A stretch of DNA of 64,000 nucleotides from Mimachlamys varia (taxonomy: Eukaryota; Mollusca; Bivalvia; Pectinida; Pectinidae): assembly GCA_947623455.1 (NCBI GenBank), contig OX392538.1:4154001-4218000 (forward strand). Reading direction: 5' to 3'. The translations under genes and the position numbers were made by a program. Positions 54,201-63,200 of this stretch are shown here, in pieces (position 1 is the first letter of the stretch; the number at the start of each line of letters is the position of its first letter). Below the pieces are notes generated by a model, which saw only the letters and a program-made list of their open reading frames with translations, was not told the origin of the DNA and made no database searches.

Positions 54201-57200
54201 GATGACACCTGTCTACACCAAACGTTGTAAAAATGACACCTGTCTTCATTAAACCTTGTTTAAGGTGCCACCAGTCTACACAGAATTAGTATGAGGTGAT
54301 ACCTGTCTACACAGAATTAGTATGAGGTGACACCTGTCTACACAGAATTAGTATGAGGTGACACCTGTCTACACAGAATTAGTATGAGGTGATACCTGTC
54401 TACACAGAATTAGTATGAGGTGATACCTGTCTACCTCAATGCTTGTGTAAAGTGACTCTGATTTAGAATTACTTTATAAATACTGACAAAGCAATAGATG
54501 TATGATCTAAGTGTCTTTTGTTTTATTGGGCCTTTTATAGACTTTCAATGAATCAGTGCATTCTATGCCAACATGGTGGATTTTTATGTGCAGTCAATTA
54601 AGTGAGGTAACAATTTTGTGCAATAAATATGTTAAAAAGATATTTTTGCATTATTCTTCTGCCAAGAGAAATCGTTCAGGCATGTTAATCCATCTAGTGG
54701 CTTGATCCTGAGGTATAATGCTGTTTGGCTGAGTGTGTGTTTGCCAGAGAAGATGTCAGGGAATCCATTGTGCTGTGAAAGTTATAGACCCACGTTCTGT
54801 TAGAACAAAGGTGACCCAGAACAGTTAGCAAAACACCCCATTCTCCATAAAGTGAACCTTTATTGAGTCCAGATGGTAGAGGCACGTTTTTGGAAGCTGT
54901 GAGAATATTTGAGTGTGAAGAATGTATATGATATTGCTTGAGGTAACAGTGTGAATATAACATTACACAGAGATAAGTTATAGAGGTACGGACAACTCAG
55001 TGGGTACATTCCACTTCCTTATAACATCATACACAGAGAAAAATTATAGAGGTACGGACAACTCAGTGGGTACATTCCACTTCCTTATAACATCAAACAC
55101 AGAGATGAGTTATAGAGGTACGGACAACTCAGTGGGTACATTCCACTTCCTTATAACATTACACAGAGATAAGTTATAGAGGTACGGACAACTCAGTGGG
55201 TACATTCCACTTCCTTATAACATCATACACAGAGATAAGTTATAGAGGTACGGACAACTCAGTGGGTACATTCCACTTCCTTATAACATTACACAGAGAT
55301 AAGTTATAGAGGTACGGACAACTCAGTGGGTACATTCCACTTCCTTATAACATTACACAGAGATAAGTTATAGAGGTACGGACAACTCAGTGGGTACATT
55401 CCACTTCCTTATAACATCATACACAGAGATAAGTTATAGAGGTACGGACAACTCAGTGGGTACATTCCACTTCCTTATAACATCATACACAGAGATAAGT
55501 TATAGAGGTACGGACAACTCAGTGGGTACATTCCACTTCCTTATAACATTACACAGAGATAAGTTATAGAGGTACGGACAACTCAGTGGGTACATTCCAC
55601 TTCCTTATAACATCATACACAGAGATAAGTTATAGAGGTACGGACAACTCAGTGGGTACATTCCACTTCCTTATAACATCAAACACAGAGATGAGTTATA
55701 GAGGTACGGACAACTCAGTGGGTACATTCCACTTCCTTATAACATCAAACACAGAGATAAGTTATAGAGGTACGGACAACTCAGTGGGTACATTCCACTT
55801 CCTTATAACATTACACAGAGATAAGTTATAGAGGTACGGACAACTCAGTGGGTACATTCCACTTCCTTATAACATCATACACAGAGATAAGTTATAGAGG
55901 TACGGACAACTCAGTGGGTACATTCCACTTCCTTATAACATCAAACACAGAGATAAGTTATAGAGGTACGGACAACTCAGTGGGTACATTCCACTTCCTT
56001 ATAACATCATACACAGAGATAAGTTATAGAGGTACGGACAACTCAGTGGGTACATTCCACTTCCTTATAACATCAAACACAGAGATAAATTATAGAGGTA
56101 CGGACAACTCAGTGGGTACATTCCACTTCCTTATAACATCAAACACAGAGATAAATTATAGAGGTACGGACAACTCAGTGGGTACATTCCACTTCCTTAT
56201 AACATCATACACAGAGATAAGTTATAGAGGTACGGACAACTCAGTGGGTACATTCCACTTCCTTATAACATCATACACAGAGATAAGTTATAGAGGTACG
56301 GACAACTCAGTGGGTACATTCCACTTCCTTATAACATCATACACAGAGATAAATTATAGAGGTACGGACAACTTGTGGGTACATTCCACTTCCTTATAAC
56401 ATCATACACAGAGATAAGTTATAGAGGTACGGACAACTTGGTGGGTACATTCCACTTCCTTATAACATTACACAGAGATAAGTTATAGAGGTACAGACAA
56501 CTTGTGGGTACATTCCACTTCCTTATAACATCATACACAGAGATAAGTTATAGAGGTACGGACAACTCAGTAGGTACATTCCACTTCCTTATAACATCAT
56601 ACACAGAGATAAGTTATAGAGGTACGGACAACTCAGTGGGTACATTCCACTTCCTTATAACATTACACAGAGATGAGTTATAGAGGTACAGACAACTCAG
56701 TGGGTACATTCCACTTCCTTATAACATTACACAGAGATGAGTTATAGAGGTACGGACAACTCAGTGGGTACATTCCACTTCCTTATAACATTACACAGAG
56801 ATAAGTTATAGAGGTACAGACAACTCAGTGGGTACATTCCACTTCCTTATAACATCAAACACAGAGATGAGTTATAGAGGTATGGACAACTCAGTGGGTA
56901 CATTCCACTTCCTTATAACATTACACAGAGATAAGTTATAGAGGTACAGACAACTCAGTGGGTACATTCCACTTCCTTATAACATCATACACAGAGATAA
57001 GTTATAGAGGTACGGACAACTCAGTGGGTACATTCCACTTCCTTATAACATCAAACACAGAGATGAGTTATAGAGGTACGGACAACTCAGTGGGTACATT
57101 CCACTTCCTTATAACATTACACAGAGATGAGTTATAGAGGTATGGACAACTCAGTGGGTACATTCCACTTCCTTATAACATTACACAGAGATGAGTTATA

Positions 57201-60200
57201 GAGGTACGGACAACTCAGTGGGTACATTCCACTTCCTTATAACATTACACAGAGATAAGTTATAGAGGTATGGACAACTCAGTGGGTATATTCCACTTCC
57301 TTATAACATTACACAGAGATAAGTTATAGAGGTACAGACAACTCAGTGGGTACATTCCACTTCCTTATAACATCATACACAGAGATAAGTTATAGAGGTA
57401 CAGACAACTCAGTGGGTACATTCCACTTCCTTATAACATTACACAGAGATAAGTTATAGAGGTATGGACAACTCAGTGGGTATATTCCACTTCCTTATAA
57501 CATCATACACAGAGATAAGTTATAGAGGTACGGACAACTCAGTGGGTACATTCCACTTCCTTATAACATCATACACAGAGATGAGTTATAGAGGTATGGA
57601 CAACTCAGTGGGTACATTCCACTTCCTTATAACATTACACAGAGATGAGTTATAGAGGTATGGACAACTCAGTGGGTACATTCCACTTCCTTATAACATT
57701 ACACAGAGATAAGTTATAGAGGTATGGACAACTCAGTGGGTACATTCCACTTCCTTATAACATTACACAGAGATAAGTTATAGAGGTATGGACAACTCAG
57801 TGGGTATATTCCACTTCCTTATAACATCATACACAGAGATAAGTTATAGAGGTACGGACAACTCAGTGGGTACATTCCACTTCCTTATAACATCATACAC
57901 AGAGATGAGTTATAGAGGTATGGACAACTCAGTGGGTACATTCCACTTCCTTATAACATTACACAGAGATGAGTTATAGAGGTATGGACAACTCAGTGGG
58001 TACATTCCACTTCCTTATAACATTACACAGAGATAAGTTATAGAGGTATGGACAACTCAGTGGGTACATTCCACTTCCTTATAACATTACACAGAGATAA
58101 GTTATAGAGGTACGGACAACTCAGTGGGTACATTCCACTTCCTTATAACATTACACAGAGATAAGTTATAGAGGTACGGACAACTCAGTGGGTACATTCC
58201 ACTTCCTTATAACATCATACACAGAGATGAGTTATAGAGGTACAGACAACTCAGTGGGTACATTCCACTTCCTTATAACATTACACAGAGATAAGTTATA
58301 GAGGTACGGACAACTCAGTGGGTACATTCCACTTCCTCATAACATTACACAGAGATAAGTTATAGAGGTACGGACAACTCAGTGGGTACATTCCACTTCC
58401 TTATAACATCATACACAGAGATGAGTTATAGAGGTACAGACAACTCAGTGGGTACATTCCACTTCCTTATAACATTACACAGAGATAAGTTATAGAGGTA
58501 CGGACAACTCAGTGGGTACATTCCACTTCCTTATAACATTACACAGAGATAAGTTATAGAGGTACGGACAACTCAGTGGGTACATTCCACTTCCTTATAA
58601 CATCAAACACAGAGATGAGTTATAGAGGTACGGACAACTCAGTGGGTACATTCCACTTCCTTATAACATCATACACAGAGATAAGTTATAGAGGTACGGA
58701 CAACTCAGTGGGTACATTCCACTTCCTTATAACATTACACAGAGATAAGTTATAGAGGTACGGACAACTCAGTGGGTACATTCCACTTCCTTATAACATT
58801 ACACAGAGATAAGTTATAGAGGTACGGACAACTCAGTGGGTACATTCCACTTCCTTATAACATCATACACAGAGATGAGTTATAGAGGTACGGACAACTC
58901 AGTGGGTACATTCCACTTCCTTATAACATTACACAGAGATGAGTTATAGAGGTACGGACAACTCAGTGGGTACATTCCACTTCCTTATAACATCAAACAC
59001 AGAGATAAGTTATAGAGGTACGGACAACTCAGTGGGTACATTCCACTTCCTTATAACATCAAACACAGAGATGAGTTATAGAGGTATGGACAACTCAGTG
59101 GGTACATTCCACTTCCTTATAACATCATACACAGAGATAAGTTATAGAGGTACGGACAACTCAGTGGGTACATTCCACTTCCTTATAACATTACACAGAG
59201 ATGAGTTATAGAGGTACGGACAACTCAGTGGGTACATTCCACTTCCTTATAACATTACACAGAGATAAGTTATAGAGGTATGGACAACTCAGTGGGTACA
59301 TTCCACTTCCTTATAACATCATACACAGAGATAAGTTATAGAGGTACGGACAACTCAGTGGGTACATTCCACTTCCTTATAACATCAAACACAGAGATGA
59401 GTTATAGAGGTACGGACAACTCAGTGGGTACATTCCACTTCCTTATAACATTACACAGAGATGAGTTATAGAGGTACAGACAACTCAGTGGGTACATTCC
59501 ACTTCCTTATAACATCAAACACAGAGATAAGTTATAGAGGTACGGACAACTCAGTGGGTACATTCCACTTCCTTATAACATTACACAGAGATAAGTTATA
59601 GAGGTACGGACAACTCAGTGGGTACATTCCACTTCCTCATAACATTACACAGAGATAAGTTATAGAGGTACGGACAACTCAGTGGGTACATTCCACTTCC
59701 TTATAACATCAAACACAGAGATGAGTTATAGAGGTACAGACAACTCAGTGGGTACATTCCACTTCCTTATAACATTACACAGAGATAAGTTATAGAGGTA
59801 TGGACAACTCAGTGGGTACATTCCACTTCCTTATAACATCATACACAGAGATAAGTTATAGAGGTATGGACAACTCAGTGGGTACATTCCACTTCCTTAT
59901 AACATTACACAGAGATAAGTTATAGAGGTACAGACAACTCAGTGGGTACATTCCACTTCCTTATAACATTACACAGAGATAAGTTATAGAGGTACAGACA
60001 ACTCAGTGGGTACATTCCACTTCCTTATAACATTACACAGAGATAAGTTATAGAGGTACAGACAACTCAGTGGGTACATTCCACTTCCTTATAACATCAT
60101 ACACAGAGATAAGTTATAGAGGTACGGACAACTCAGTGGGTACATTCCACTTCCTTATAACATTACACAGAGATGAGTTATAGAGGTACGGACAACTCAG

Positions 60201-63200
60201 TGGGTACATTCCACTTCCTTATAACATCATACACAGAGATAAGTTATAGAGGTACGGACAACTTGTGGGTACATTCCACTTCCTTATAACATCAAACACA
60301 GAGATAAGTTATAGAGGTACGGACAACTCAGTGGGTACATTCCACTTCCTTATAACATCATACACAGAGATAAGTTATAGAGGTACAGACAACTCAGTGG
60401 GTACATTCCACTTCCTTATAACATCATACACAGAGATAAGTTATAGAGGTACGGACAACTCAGTGGGTACATTCCACTTCCTTATAACATCATACACAGA
60501 GATGAGTTATAGAGGTACGGACAACTTGTGGGTACATTCCACTTCCTTATAACATCATACACAGAGATGAGTTATAGAGGTACGGACAACTCAGTGGGTA
60601 CATTCCACTTCCTTATAACATCATACACAGAGATGAGTTATAGAGGTACGGACAACTCAGTGGGTACATTCCACTTCCTTATAACATCATACACAGAGAT
60701 AAGTTATAGAGGTACGGACAACTCAGTGGGTACATTCCACTTCCTTATAACATTACACAGAGATAAGTTATAGAGGTACAGACAACTTTGGGTACATTCC
60801 ACTTCCTTATAACATCATACACAGAGATAAATTATAGAGGTATGGACAACTTGTGGGTACATTCCACTTCCTTATAACATTACACAGAGATAAGTTATAG
60901 AAGTACAGACAACTCAGTGGGTACATTCCACTTCCTTATAACATCAAACACAGAGATGAGTTATAGAGGTAGGGACAACTCAGTGGGTACATTCCACTTC
61001 CTTATAACATCATACACAGAGATAAGTTATAGAGGTATGGACAACTCAGTGGGTACATTCCACTTCCTTATAACATTACACAGAGATAAGTTATAGAGGT
61101 ACGGACAACTCAGTGGGTACATTCCACTTCCTTATAACATTACACAGAGATAAGTTATAGAGGTACGGACAACTCAGTGGGTACATTCCACTTCCTTATA
61201 ACATCATACACAGAGATAAGTTATAGAGGTACGGACAACTCAGTGGGTACATTCCACTTCCTTATAACATCATACACAGAGATGAGTTATAGAGGTACGG
61301 ACAACTCAGTGGGTACATTCCACTTCCTTATAACATTACACAGAGATAAGTTATAGAGGTACGGACAACTTGGTGGGTACATTCCACTTCCTTATAACAT
61401 CATACACAGAGATAAGTTATAGAGGTACAGACAACTCAGTGGGTACATTCCACTTCCTTATAACATTACACAGAGATAAGTTATAGAGGTACGGACAACT
61501 TGGTGGGTACATTCCACTTCCTTATAACATCATACACAGAGATAAGTTATAGAGGTACGGACAACTCAGTGGGTACATTCCACTTCCTTATAACATCATA
61601 CACAGAGATAAGTTATAGAGGTACGGACAACTCAGTGGGTACATTCCACTTCCTTATAACATCATACACAGAGATAAGTTATAGAGGTTAGGACAACTCA
61701 GTGGGTACATTCCACTTCCTTATAACATCATACACAGAGATAAGTTATAGAGGTATGGACAACTCAGTGGGTACATTCCACTTCCTTATAACATTACACA
61801 GAGATAAGTTATAGAGGTACAGACAACTCAGTGGGTACATTCCACTTCCTTATAACATCATACACAGAGATAAGTTATAGAGGTACGGACAACTCAGTGG
61901 GTACATTCCACTTCCTTATAACATCATACACAGAGATGAGTTATAGAGGTACGGACAACTCAGTGGGTACATTCCACTTCCTTATAACATTACACAGAGA
62001 TAAGTTATAGAGGTACGGACAACTCAGTGGGTACATTCCACTTCCTTATAACATCATACACAGAGATAAGTTATAGAGGTACGGACAACTCAGTGGGTAC
62101 ATTCCACTTCCTTATAACATCATACACAGAGATAAGTTATAGAGGTACGGACAACTCAGTGGGTACATTCCACTCCCTTATAACATAACACAGAGATGAG
62201 TTATAGAGGTACAGACAACTCAGTGGGTACATTCCACTTCCTTATAACATCATACACAGAGATAAGTTATAGAGGTACAGACAACTCAGTGGGTACATTC
62301 CACTTCCTTATAACATCATACACAGAGATCAGTTATAGAGGTACGGACAACTCAGTGGGTACATTCCACTTCCTTATAACATCATACACAGAGATGAGTT
62401 ATAGAGGTACAGACAACTAAGTGGGTACATTCCACTTCCTTATAACATTACACAGAGATGAGTTATAGAGGTACGGACAACTCAGTGGGTACATTCCACT
62501 TCCTTATAACATCAAACACAGAGATAAGTTATAGAGGTACGGACAACTCAGTGGGTACATTCCACTTCCTTATAACATCAAACACAGAGATGAGTTATAG
62601 AGGTACGGACAACTCAGTGGGTACATTCCACTTCCTTATAACATCAAACACAGAGATAAGTTATAGAGGTACGGACAACTCAGTGGGTACATTCCACTTC
62701 CTTATAACATCAAACACAGAGATGAGTTATAGAGGTACGGACAACTCAGTGGGTACATTCCACTTCCTTATAACATCAAACACAGAGATGAGTTATAGAG
62801 GTACGGACAACTCAGTGGGTACATTCCACTTCCTTATAACATTACACAGAGATAAGTTATAGAGGTACGGACAACTCAGTGGGTACATTCCACTTCCTTA
62901 TAACATTACACAGAGATAAGTTATAGAGGTACGGACAACTCAGTGGGTACATTCCACTTCCTTATAACATCAAACACAGAGATGAGTTATAGAGGTACGG
63001 ACAACTCAGTGGGTACATTCCACTTCCTTATAACATTACACAGAGATAAGTTATAGAGGTACGGACAACTCAGTGGGTACATTCCACTTCCTTATAACAT
63101 CATACACAGAGATAAGTTATAGAGGTACGGACAACTCAGTGGGTACATTCCACTTCCTTATAACATCAAACACAGAGATAAGTTATAGAGGTACGGACAA

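Noticed and set aside
54694..54963. 89-codon minus-strand frame in intron 14
   Set aside because: No recognisable domain. It starts at the minisatellite edge and lies antisense within an intron.
55848..56399. 183-codon repetitive protein and similar frames to 63932
   Set aside because: They come from runs of 66-bp units inside intron 14. The 64-bp units break the frame at random, and there is no start context or signal peptide.
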